Source of the DNA: Variovorax sp.
Lineage (GTDB): Bacteria; Pseudomonadota; Gammaproteobacteria; Burkholderiales; Burkholderiaceae_C
DNA: 64,000 nt
NCBI GenBank assembly: GCA_017744285.1
Contig: JAGIBP010000001.1
Location: forward strand, 124,001-188,000
Reading direction: 5' to 3'
Shown here: piece after piece, positions 48,629-56,585 of the stretch
Numbering within the stretch: position 1 is the stretch's first letter
Layout of the letters: every line of letters begins with the position of its first letter
Translations under genes and position numbers: made by a program
The notes under the pieces: generated by a model
Seen by the model: only the letters and a program-made list of their open reading frames with translations
The model's database searches: none
Told to the model about the DNA's origin: nothing

Positions 48629-49399
48629 ATGGACATCACTTACATCGGCGTTGAAGAAGCAGTCTCGCGACCCGGCCTGCGCATGGTGGTCGTCGGCAAC
48701 GTGCCCAGTCCCTGGTCGGAATCGGCCAAGGGCATCTTCCGGGTGAAGCGCATCCCCTGGGCGGCGGTGCGGCTGTCGTATGACAGCAAGCTCCTGAAGG
48801 AATGGGCGGGCGAGCGCAGTGCGCCGGTCGCCATCTACGACGACGAGCCCCCTCGCTCCGGGTGGGCCGACATTCTCGAGCTTGCGGAACGGCTGGCGCC
48901 CACCCCGGCGCTGCTGCCGCAGGATGCCGAGCAGCGCGACGCCGTGATGCAGATCGGTCGCGACCTCTGCGGCCAGCACGGACTGGGCTGGACGCGCCGG
49001 CTTCACATGATCCACGCGGGCCTGCAAGGCCACGGCGGCTTCACGCCCGAGGTGTCCGCCTACCTGGCAAAGAAGTACGGATACACGCCCGAAGCCGGCG
49101 CCGATGCGGATGCCCGCGTGGCGCAGCTCCTCACGACGCTGTCGAAGCGGCTGGAGGCCCAGCGTGCGGCAGGCAGCGACTACCTCGTGGGCGACAGCGT
49201 CACCGCGGCCGACATCTACAGCGCGGCGTTCATGGCCTTGCTGCGGCCCTTGCCCGAAAGCGTGTGCCCGATGGACCCCCGCACGCGCGAGGCCTTCGAG
49301 CTGCGCGGCCCCCGCAGCGACGAGGCGCTGGACGAGCGGTTGCTGGCGCACCGCGCCATGATGTACGAGCGGCACCTGGCGCTTCCGTTGTCGCTGTAG
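48629..49399 (+). CDS. Glutathione S-transferase-like protein
   Basis: A 256-residue soluble protein with an N-terminal thioredoxin-like part (NVPSPWSESAKGIFRVKRIPW) and a C-terminal helical part with LVGDSVTAADIYSAAFMALL, the typical GST motif. The start has no ribosome site and follows TAGCAT closely. It is separated from iorB by 41 bases and may be independent of it. Substrate unknown. Confidence 0.85.
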   Translation: MDITYIGVEEAVSRPGLRMVVVGNVPSPWSESAKGIFRVKRIPWAAVRLSYDSKLLKEWAGERSAPVAIYDDEPPRSGWADILELAERLAPTPALLPQDAEQRDAVMQIGRDLCGQHGLGWTRRLHMIHAGLQGHGGFTPEVSAYLAKKYGYTPEAGADADARVAQLLTTLSKRLEAQRAAGSDYLVGDSVTAADIYSAAFMALLRPLPESVCPMDPRTREAFELRGPRSDEALDERLLAHRAMMYERHLALPLSL

Positions 49400-49407
49400 T
49401 CCGGGCC

Positions 49408-51054
49408 TTACCGTGAGCTGCCGCCGAGCCGCGAGAGGCTCGGCGAATCGAGCATCAGGACGTCCAGGGGCTCTCGCCGTCCCCGCACCTCGATGCGCTG
49501 CACAGACAACGCCGATTCGGCAATGCCCGCCTGCCGGGCCGCGAACGCGGAGATCACGAGGGCCGCGCCATGCACCTTGGTCTGGTCCTGCAGCCGGCTG
49601 GCCGTGTTCACGACCTCGCCCACCGCGGTGAAGGAGCGCACGTCGCGGTGCCCCACTTCGGCGACGGCGGCGCTGCCGGCGTGAATGCCGATCCCGAAGC
49701 CCAGCGCTTGCCCGAATTCCAGTTCGAATTCGGCGCTCCATGCGCGCATGCGTTCGTCGATGAGCGTGGCCGCGCGGACGGCGCCGCGGCACGCGGCCTG
49801 CAGGTCGTGGTCGAGGCCGAAGAGCGCCATCACGCTGTCGCCGATGTACTGGTTGGCGACGCCGCCCGCTTCGTGCACCGCGTCGCCGACGAGCGCGAAG
49901 TAGTGGTCCAGGACGTACACCAGGTCGAACGGCCATTGCTTCTCGGACAAGCCGGACCAGCGGCGCAGGTCGATGAACAACACGGCCACTTCCCGCTCGT
50001 TGCTCAGCCTGTCGAGGCTCGTGGCCCGCGCCGTCATCACCGGCGTGACGGCCAGGTCGCCGAGCGGCCGCAGCTGGCAGGCCAGTCGGATGTCGGGATC
50101 GGCATGCACGCGAGCGAGCGTGCGCTGCTCGTCCGGCCCCGGCGCGGGGCAATGGGCCGCGGGGCCCGACACGCGAACGCGGCAGGTCGAGCAGCGCGCC
50201 CGGCCGCCGCAGACGGACAGGTGCGCAATGCCGTGCCGGCGGCTGGCTTCCAGCACGCTCCAGCCCAGCGGAACGCGCGCCGTCCGGTCGGGATAGGTGA
50301 GCGTGATCGTCCGTCCCCTGGCGCGCTCCGCCCGCGTCCTCCACACGAGCGCGATGCCCAGGGCCGCCAGGCCCAGCGCGTAGCCAGTGCGTCCCGCGTC
50401 CACCGCGGTCCTGAGCCGCGCCGAGATGTCCGAAGGGGGCAGCCGGACCTCGGGCCGCCGCACTTGCGCTTCGCGACCCATCGACAGGAACCCCAGCGCC
50501 GCGACGAGCGGAACGACGACGGCCGCCGTGAGCAAGAGAGGCTGCGCACGATGCCAGGTCGCGCGCTGGCGCAGTGCGAAATGCAGCCCCATGCAGCCGT
50601 GGGTCCAGGCCATCGCCATGACCACCACGTGCCAGCCGCCATCGGCGCCCCAGAGGCTCGTCAGGATCTGTGCGTAGGTCGCTTGGAACCCATCCAGCGT
50701 GTAGGGTCCGCGCATGGCCGCGAGGTGAGAGGCCAGCAGCAGGGGCAACGCCATGCCCAGGGCGATCCGGAGCGCCTGCGGCGCCGGCATGCGCCACGTG
50801 CGGCGCTCCCAGAGCGCGGCGAAGGCCAGGGCGGCATGAACCATGGCCGCGCCATACAGCGCGACCGTCCCCGGCCACGAATGCCAGAGCGCGGAGGCCC
50901 AGCGCAGCGCGCTCTCCGCCGCGTCGAGCGACACGAGGCCCAGCGCGTGGTTGAGCAGGTGCATCGTCACGTAGGCCATGAGCACCAGTCCGCTGGCCCA
51001 GCGCAAGCCACGGCGAGAGAGAGGCGCAGCCATGCGCTTGAGCAACGAGGTCAT
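49408..51054 (-). CDS. Membrane-bound class III adenylate cyclase with [2Fe-2S] ferredoxin domain
   Basis: A 548-residue three-part protein. Residues 15-240 have about six transmembrane helices rich in His (32, 36, 58, 73, 110, 142, 152, 158), with an SdhC-like HLLNHALG step; several are candidate heme b ligands. Residues about 248-335 form a plant-type ferredoxin domain with Cys282, Cys288, Cys291 and Cys326. Residues about 352-525 are a class III cyclase, with metal Asp362 (FIDLRRWSG), Asp406 (IGDSVMALFG) and Asn484/Arg488 (VVNTASRLQ). The related CyaC of Sinorhizobium meliloti has a diheme SdhC-like anchor. A redox or quinone-linked cAMP signal is inferred. It is divergent from a CRP-like gene. 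Confidence 0.9.
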   Translation of the reverse strand: MTSLLKRMAAPLSRRGLRWASGLVLMAYVTMHLLNHALGLVSLDAAESALRWASALWHSWPGTVALYGAAMVHAALAFAALWERRTWRMPAPQALRIALGMALPLLLASHLAAMRGPYTLDGFQATYAQILTSLWGADGGWHVVVMAMAWTHGCMGLHFALRQRATWHRAQPLLLTAAVVVPLVAALGFLSMGREAQVRRPEVRLPPSDISARLRTAVDAGRTGYALGLAALGIALVWRTRAERARGRTITLTYPDRTARVPLGWSVLEASRRHGIAHLSVCGGRARCSTCRVRVSGPAAHCPAPGPDEQRTLARVHADPDIRLACQLRPLGDLAVTPVMTARATSLDRLSNEREVAVLFIDLRRWSGLSEKQWPFDLVYVLDHYFALVGDAVHEAGGVANQYIGDSVMALFGLDHDLQAACRGAVRAATLIDERMRAWSAEFELEFGQALGFGIGIHAGSAAVAEVGHRDVRSFTAVGEVVNTASRLQDQTKVHGAALVISAFAARQAGIAESALSVQRIEVRGRREPLDVLMLDSPSLSRLGGSSR

Positions 51055-51080
51055 CGACGCGTGAGCATAATTGCCGCCGT
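51055..51080. promoter_or_regulatory. 26-bp bidirectional promoter region, both transcripts probably leaderless
   Basis: Only 26 bp separate the cyclase and CRP start codons. On the plus strand CATAAT (51066-51071) ends nine bases before the CRP ATG. On the minus strand TATGCT (51064-51069) also ends nine bases before the cyclase ATG. Neither start has a ribosome site. The two -10 elements overlap, so the promoters probably exclude each other, and any -35 elements must lie inside the opposite coding regions. Confidence 0.6.
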
Positions 51081-51815
51081 ATGAATGCGCATCCTTCCGG
51101 CCTGGCGCTGCGCCGCTTCGAACTCTTTCAGGAGTTGACGGCTGAGAAGCTCGACGCGCTGGCAAGGCGCTGCCAATGGCGCAGCGTCGCCGCCGGCCAA
51201 CCCATCCTGCTGCGGCAGCAGCGTCATGCCGATGTGTTCCTGATCGTGGATGGCCGCGTGCGCGTCACGATCTATGGCGCGCAGGGCCGTCAGGTCACGT
51301 TCAGGGATGTCATGCCGGGGGAGATCGTCGGCGATCTCTCGGCGCTCGACGACGGGCCGCGCTCGGCGGACGTCGTGACCATGTCGGGCTGCGTGATCGC
51401 GGTCCTCGACCAGGCGGCTTTCCTGGCCTTGCTCGTGGAAGAGCCGATGGTCGCGCGGCGCCTGATGCAGCGGCTGGCGAGGCTGGTGCGGCAGCTGTCG
51501 GAACGGGTGATCGAGTTGAGCACCTTCGGCGTCCAGAATCGATTGCACGCCGAATTGCTGCGGCTGGCCAACGCCTGCGCCGACGATGGCGCGAAGGAAG
51601 CGGAGGTCAGGATTCCGGCGCCTCGCCACGCCGACCTCGCCAGCCAGATCAGCACCACGCGGGAACAGGTGACCCGCGAGCTCAATGCCTTGACGCGATC
51701 GGGCCTGTTGCGCAAGGAAGGCCCGGTGCTGGTCGTGACCGACCCGCCCCGCCTGGCCCAGATGGTGGCCGACGTCCGAGGCGAGACCTTGTCGGGCAGC
51801 GGCCGGCCGGCTTGA
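51081..51815 (+). CDS. Crp/Fnr-family transcriptional regulator, CRP-like
   Basis: A 244-residue regulator. The cyclic-nucleotide domain has GEIVGDLSALDDGPRSADVV, in which Arg94 and Ser95 match the cAMP-phosphate contacts of E. coli CRP and Asp85 replaces Glu72. Then come the dimerisation helix (about 110-150) and a winged helix with ISTTREQVTRELNALTRSGL (about 188-210). No Fe-S cysteines of FNR type are present. Its divergent neighbour is an adenylate cyclase, so it is probably the receptor for that cyclase's cAMP. Confidence 0.9.
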   Translation: MNAHPSGLALRRFELFQELTAEKLDALARRCQWRSVAAGQPILLRQQRHADVFLIVDGRVRVTIYGAQGRQVTFRDVMPGEIVGDLSALDDGPRSADVVTMSGCVIAVLDQAAFLALLVEEPMVARRLMQRLARLVRQLSERVIELSTFGVQNRLHAELLRLANACADDGAKEAEVRIPAPRHADLASQISTTREQVTRELNALTRSGLLRKEGPVLVVTDPPRLAQMVADVRGETLSGSGRPA

Positions 51816-51973
51816 GCCCTTGCGCCCGCCTCAACGCACGAAGGGGTGCGTCGGCCAGGCGCCTGATGGCCATCCGGCAGGCCATTGTTTCCGCAGATCG
51901 AACACTCCTGTTCCAACAGCGCCGGTTTTGCCCCCGCCATCTGCCCCAAACTCCTCTGCACACGGAGGCAGTT

Positions 51974-52159
51974 ATGAGCACGACATGGAACTTCATTCTG
52001 GCCGGGGCGGTGACCCTGGCCTGCGCGGCGGGCGTGATCGACGGCGAAGCGGCCAAGGGCGAACTGCGCCTGGCGGAGGCTGCGGCGTCCATGAGCGCTA
52101 ATTCCGCGGTGCCTGCAGGGCCGACGGACAGCACGGCCACCGTCATCTCCGCTCGCTGA
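51974..52159 (+). CDS. Small secreted or membrane-associated hypothetical protein
   Basis: A 61-residue protein with a hydrophobic N-terminal segment (about 5-22, WNFILAGAVTLACAAGVID) and a Ser/Ala-rich polar end. GGAGGC is well placed before ATG 51974. No family was recognised. The 158-bp gap before it shows no clear promoter. Confidence 0.55.
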   Translation: MSTTWNFILAGAVTLACAAGVIDGEAAKGELRLAEAAASMSANSAVPAGPTDSTATVISAR

Positions 52160-52271
52160 CGCGCGCCAACGCCATCCGGGTGTGAGCGCTGCGCGACAAG
52201 CCACCGGCACGCATGTCCCTTCGTGCGAAATTGCTCGCGCGCCTTCGGCAGGTCCGTCGCAGAATTTCGTC

Positions 52272-52616
52272 ATGTCCTCGCAGCCGAACCGCGAACCCCT
52301 CTGGTACCGCCACGCCTGGTGGCTTCCCGGCATCGCCACGTTGATCGCGCTGGCGCTCGCCGCGGCGGCGCTGCGGCCGCGCGAGCACGATGTGCTTCTT
52401 GTCGCGGCCATCCTCTGCGCCCTGCCCTGGTCGCTGGCGATGCTGCTGCTCGACCTGAGCGGCGGCTTTGCCGACCGGGCCGCGCTGGTGGTCTGCATCG
52501 GCCTCGGCATCAACCTGGCGGCCCTCTGGTGCGCCACCGCGCTGCTGCGTGCGCGGCATCGCGCGCGCCTGTCAGGCGGCCCGGCCGGTCGCCGCGCGCC
52601 GGCGATGGATCACTGA
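52272..52616 (+). CDS. Small membrane protein, three hydrophobic segments
   Basis: A 114-residue protein with hydrophobic segments near residues 17-35, 41-62 and 68-92. ATG 52272 follows CAGAAT by eight bases without a ribosome site, so the transcript may be leaderless. It ends tail-to-tail with the next gene ten bases away. Function unknown. Confidence 0.65.
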   Translation: MSSQPNREPLWYRHAWWLPGIATLIALALAAAALRPREHDVLLVAAILCALPWSLAMLLLDLSGGFADRAALVVCIGLGINLAALWCATALLRARHRARLSGGPAGRRAPAMDH

Positions 52617-52626
52617 CTGCGCGCCA

Positions 52627-52965
52627 TCATCCGATCGGGATGAAGGCCGTCATCAGCACCAGCGAACTCAGCACGACCCACACGGCGGCAAGGTCCCAGG
52701 CGCCGGAGCGGCTGTCCTCGCGCTCGTGCCGGCGCCGGAGCACGAGCGGCGTCCTCGGATTCTCGGAGACGTAGTAGGCGGGCAGCTTGTGCATGCAGGC
52801 CTTGCAATAGCACGCCCCGCGGCGATTCAGGGTCCGGCACGCCTCGCAGATCTCCGCCCTCTGCGCGGCGCGGTTCGGCGAGCGCATCAGGTCGAAGACG
52901 CCCCCGAAGGCGACCGGGGCGGTCCCTTCGCCAGCGCCATGGATGAGTGGGGTGAACGATGTCAT
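52627..52965 (-). CDS. Zinc-ribbon-like small membrane protein
   Basis: A 112-residue protein with two CxxC-like pairs (ICEACRTLNRRGACYCKAC, about 39-57) that look like a zinc ribbon, followed by a C-terminal transmembrane segment (about 91-110). ATG 52965 has AGGAG-like sequence before it; an upstream ATG would add 25 unrelated residues. Function unknown. Confidence 0.7.
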   Translation of the reverse strand: MTSFTPLIHGAGEGTAPVAFGGVFDLMRSPNRAAQRAEICEACRTLNRRGACYCKACMHKLPAYYVSENPRTPLVLRRRHEREDSRSGAWDLAAVWVVLSSLVLMTAFIPIG

Positions 52966-53138
52966 GGCCGCAGCTCCTCGCTCGTGGGTCTGGTGTGAAA
53001 AAATCCCATGCAGGGCGTTCTCCAGCGACTCCCGAGGCATGCCTGTCGGACGGGAACTCGACTTCGCGTGCGCGCCTCAAGCGCAGATGAACATGATGTT
53101 GCAATATGGCGAACATCGTGACGAACCTGGTGTGATGC

Positions 53139-54059
53139 ATGGCTAAGCCAAAGAGCGGATCCGCTGGCGCTCGCAGGCGCGCGAAGGCGCCGCCTGCCGC
53201 GAAGCTCGCGCGGCTGGCCGAAGGCCAGCTCGACGGCGTGCTCGCGGCCTGCGCGCGCGTGCTGCGGCCGCTGGTCCGGCTCGCGCTGCACATGGGCGTC
53301 AAGCACGTGCAACTCGACCTGCTGCTGCGCCGCCTGCTCGTCGAGGAAGCGCGCCGCACCTGGCGCGAACAGGGCGTCGAAGCCAACATCAGCCAGCTGT
53401 CGGTGACCACGGGACTCAATCGCAAGGCGGTGACCCTGCTCGTGCGCGATGCGGTCGAACGGCTTCCCCAGTCCGAAATGTCGGCGCCCGCGAAGACGCT
53501 GACCCTGTGGCTGCGCATCTGCACCGACGATCCGGCGCGCCGCAGGCTGCCGATCGTCGCCGAGAGCGGCCAGCCTTCTTTCGAATCCGTGGCGCACGAG
53601 GCCACGCGAGGCAACGTGCATCACCGCGCGGTGCTCGACGAACTGCAGCGGCTGGGCATGGCGACCGAGCACGACGGCACCGTCGAACTCAACGTGGATG
53701 GCTTCGTTCCGGCCCAGGACCAGCGCGGCATGCTCGCGTTCCTTGGCGATAACGCGCGGGACCACCTGCTGGCCGCGGTGTCCAACACCATCGGGGGCCA
53801 GCCGCCCTTCCTGGAACGCGCCGTCTTCGCCAAGGGCATCTCGGCCGAAGACTGCGAGCGCATCCACCAGCTGACGCGTGCGCGATGGAACGCGCTGAAC
53901 CACGAGCTCACGCACGAACTCACGAAGGCCTTCACCGCGGCACCCGACTCTGCAGCGGGCCGCATGCGCATCGGCATCTATGCCTACTACGAAAAAGGCA
54001 TCGATTCGACTTCACAAGCCGACCAGAACGTGTCAGAACTGCCGACCACACGACCATGA
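53139..54059 (+). CDS. DUF6502 family protein
   Basis: A 306-residue soluble protein of the DUF6502 type. The N-terminus is basic and disordered-looking; the core begins with ACARVLRPLVRLALHMGVKHVQLDLLLR. A helix-turn-helix-like segment follows (about 85-110, NISQLSVTTGLNRKAVTLLV), so DNA binding is possible. The second half (about 170-290) is helical and unassigned. It overlaps the next gene (DUF5666) by four bases, suggesting joint function. No ribosome site precedes ATG 53139. Confidence 0.8.
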   Translation: MAKPKSGSAGARRRAKAPPAAKLARLAEGQLDGVLAACARVLRPLVRLALHMGVKHVQLDLLLRRLLVEEARRTWREQGVEANISQLSVTTGLNRKAVTLLVRDAVERLPQSEMSAPAKTLTLWLRICTDDPARRRLPIVAESGQPSFESVAHEATRGNVHHRAVLDELQRLGMATEHDGTVELNVDGFVPAQDQRGMLAFLGDNARDHLLAAVSNTIGGQPPFLERAVFAKGISAEDCERIHQLTRARWNALNHELTHELTKAFTAAPDSAAGRMRIGIYAYYEKGIDSTSQADQNVSELPTTRP

Positions 54060-55438
54060 TGAAGATCGATCTGCGCGGCGTTGTCCTGGCATTCATCCTC
54101 GCCCTGCTGGCCTCTTGCGGCGGCGGAGGCGGAGGAGGCGGCGTCCCGGTCGCGGCAGGCGCCGCGGGCGCGGGTGCGGGTACCGTGGGCGCGGGCGGAT
54201 CGCCCAGTCCGGCGACTGAGCAGTACCTGCTTGCGCGGAATTCGACCACCGCATCCGGCGGTGGCAGCAGCCCGGGCGAGTCGGGGTCCTCCGCCGGTCC
54301 GGCCGGGGGCGCGACCGGGGGCGGCACCTCCGTTGCCGGCGGCGACGACGGCTCGGGCGTGGGCTCGGGCGGCACCGGCGTGAGCACGGCGGACGCGGGC
54401 ATCGGGTCGGTCGACGGCGCCGGCAGCATCCTGGTCAATGGCGTTCGCTACAACACCGACGCTGCCGCGGTGGCGCTCGAGGATGTGCCAGGCCTGCAGC
54501 TGGGCATGACGGCCAAGGTCATCGGCGGCTTCGACACCGACCTCACGAGCGGCGTCGCCCAGCGCGTGGAGTCGGCCATCGACCTGCGCGGGCCGGTGAG
54601 CTCGGTCGATGTCCGGCAGGGCAGCTTCGCGATCCTCGGCACCACGGTGACCACGGACGACGCCACGGTCTGGGCCGATTCGCACGGCATCGCCGATGTC
54701 GCGACCGGCGCGACGCTGCAGGTCTGGGGGCTTCCAGCCGCCCCCGGCAGCCTGCGCGCGACGCGCGTGGAGGTGCACGCCGCGGGCACGCCGATCCTGA
54801 GCGGCGTGGTGCAGAACCTCGACACCGCCGCGAAGCGCTTCAGCATCGGCGGCACCGCGATCGACTACGCACAGGCCACGGTGACGGGCGCGGCCGGCGG
54901 CGTGCCGTTCGCCAACGGCGCGCTGGTGCGCGTGCGTGCGAATGCGATCGGCGCGGGTGCGCTGGTCGCGAGCGCGGTGCAATGGTGGTACCCGGCCCCG
55001 ATGGCGGACGGCGTCGCGCTGCAGCTCGCGGGCGTGGTGACGGACTTCAACGGCGCCGCCTCCCTGCGCGTGCTCGGCGTACGGGTCGACGCGTCGGCGG
55101 CCAAGGTCTCGGGCGGACCGGCCGCCTCGGTGGGCAACGGCGTCAAGGTCACCGTGGGCGGCGTGATCTCCGGCGGCGTGCTGCAGGCGAGTCGGCTCAA
55201 GATCCAGAACGTGCCCGGCACCGGCGGCCAGCCCTCGTTCAGCCTGACGGGCCAGATCTCGACCTTCAACTCGGTCGCCGATTTCCGCATCAAGGGTCAG
55301 CCGATCGACGCCAGCGGCCCGGGCGTGGTGTTCGTCAACGGCGGCGCCGCGAACCTGGCCGCCCATGTGCGCGTGAGCGTCGAAGGCAGCCGCGTCGCGA
55401 ACGGCGTGCTGATCGCCGATCGCGTCACCTTCCAGTGA
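54056..55438 (+). CDS. DUF5666 domain-containing lipoprotein
   Basis: A 460-residue secreted protein. The signal ends with a lipobox (ALLASC), followed by a poly-Gly/Ser linker (to about 115). Then come repeated about 70-residue beta-rich modules, each with a pattern such as GxVxSVDxxxGSFxILGTxV (for example residues near 180-205, 245-270, 320-345 and 400-425), consistent with several DUF5666 domains. The coupled DUF6502 gene may regulate or cooperate with it. It is likely exposed in the periplasm or on the surface. Confidence 0.85.
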   Translation: MMKIDLRGVVLAFILALLASCGGGGGGGGVPVAAGAAGAGAGTVGAGGSPSPATEQYLLARNSTTASGGGSSPGESGSSAGPAGGATGGGTSVAGGDDGSGVGSGGTGVSTADAGIGSVDGAGSILVNGVRYNTDAAAVALEDVPGLQLGMTAKVIGGFDTDLTSGVAQRVESAIDLRGPVSSVDVRQGSFAILGTTVTTDDATVWADSHGIADVATGATLQVWGLPAAPGSLRATRVEVHAAGTPILSGVVQNLDTAAKRFSIGGTAIDYAQATVTGAAGGVPFANGALVRVRANAIGAGALVASAVQWWYPAPMADGVALQLAGVVTDFNGAASLRVLGVRVDASAAKVSGGPAASVGNGVKVTVGGVISGGVLQASRLKIQNVPGTGGQPSFSLTGQISTFNSVADFRIKGQPIDASGPGVVFVNGGAANLAAHVRVSVEGSRVANGVLIADRVTFQ

Positions 55439-55511
55439 AGGCGGGCCGCAATCCGGCATGCGCCGTGCGGCTATTGCGCGCCGGGCTCCTTCGCCGGCCT
55501 ACACTGTCCGC

Positions 55512-55631
55512 ATGACCCTCCACCTCGTCGGCACCCACGTCGCGTCGGCCGTGTTGCTTCTTGCAGCAGCGGCGCGCGCGCGCAGGGTCGCAGGCCAGGC
55601 GCGTCGTCCGACAACGCAGGCACATTCCTAA
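55512..55631 (+). CDS. Possible 39-residue leaderless small protein
   Basis: In the 305-bp gap between DUF5666 and USP, an ATG six bases after TACACT opens a 39-codon frame (MTLHLVGTHVASAVLLLAA and an Arg-rich end). There is no ribosome site, but the TACACT-to-ATG spacing matches other leaderless-looking starts in the window. Nothing else supports it; it may be a gene remnant. Confidence 0.3.
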   Translation: MTLHLVGTHVASAVLLLAAAARARRVAGQARRPTTQAHS

Positions 55632-55743
55632 GCCCGGCGGTCCGCTCTCTCCCCTTCTTGCGCAACCACCCACCGCCGGGCCCCTCTCGCGCGCGGTCGC
55701 GGTGGCCATCCGAACCGGAACAGCCCCGCAGAAAGGGCCTTCC

Positions 55744-56496
55744 GTGCACCCTCACTCGATCCTTGCCGTCACCGACTTTTCCACGCTGGGCGACCATGCC
55801 CTCTCGCGCGCCGCGTATCTCTGCGCGGCGCATGGCGCTGCGCTGAAGCTGCTCGCCATCGCCTGCCCCGGCGAGCCCCCGCCGCCGGATGCGATCTGCC
55901 GCCTGACGCACCATGCCTTGCAGCTTTGCCAGCGGCATGGCATTCGCGTTCGTTCCTCCCACCGCATGGCCTTGCGCGTCGACGACGTGGTCCGCGAAGC
56001 CCAGCACGCCGACCTCGTGCTGTGGGGCACGGCCCCTGCCGGGAACCTGCGCGCTTTCTTCATGGGGCAGCCCGTCGAAGCGCTGATCCGCAAGGCCCGG
56101 CGGCCGGTCCTCGTGGTGCGGCGCGAGGCCTGCGAAGCCTATCGCCGCCTGCGGCTGGCAAGCGACGCCCCGAGTGCTTCCCGCCGGGTGGCCGAGATCG
56201 CCCTCGGCCTCGGCGGCCCGGACCCGGTGCGGCTCGTGCATGCCATCGAGGAGGCCGAGCTGATCGTCGTCGGCAGCCGGCCGGCCTCGCTCCTGGCGGA
56301 TCGCCTGCTCGGGAGCAGCGCCGGACGCGTGCTGCGCGGCGCGCGCACCGACGTGCTCGTGGTGCCTCACGACTGCCAGCCGGCCTCGGGTGCCACCGCC
56401 ATTCGGCGCCTGGCCGCGGAGCCGCCCGTGCGCCGGGTCCGGGCCGGCGCACCGCAGGCGCCTGCCGCGCCCAATCCGGCTGCGTGGAGCGCCTAG
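55744..56496 (+). CDS. Universal stress protein, with shortened second domain
   Basis: A 250-residue protein starting at GTG 55744 (HPHSILAVTDFSTLGDHALSRAA). The first USP domain (about 1-125) is complete, with GTAPAGNLRAFFMGQPVEAL and PVLVVRREA. A second half (about 140-215) keeps EAELIVVGSRPASLLADRLLGSSAGRVL and TDVLVVPHD but lacks the central beta-strands expected in a tandem USP. The tail is Ala/Pro-rich. It probably contributes to general stress response. Confidence 0.8.
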   Translation: MHPHSILAVTDFSTLGDHALSRAAYLCAAHGAALKLLAIACPGEPPPPDAICRLTHHALQLCQRHGIRVRSSHRMALRVDDVVREAQHADLVLWGTAPAGNLRAFFMGQPVEALIRKARRPVLVVRREACEAYRRLRLASDAPSASRRVAEIALGLGGPDPVRLVHAIEEAELIVVGSRPASLLADRLLGSSAGRVLRGARTDVLVVPHDCQPASGATAIRRLAAEPPVRRVRAGAPQAPAAPNPAAWSA

Positions 56497-56585
56497 GGAG
56501 GATCGCGATTGGGGGCTACATTGCGAGCCGTACGACGGCGAGGGTCTCGCGCACCTCATCTTCCACTTGCGTTCCGAGGAGGCCC

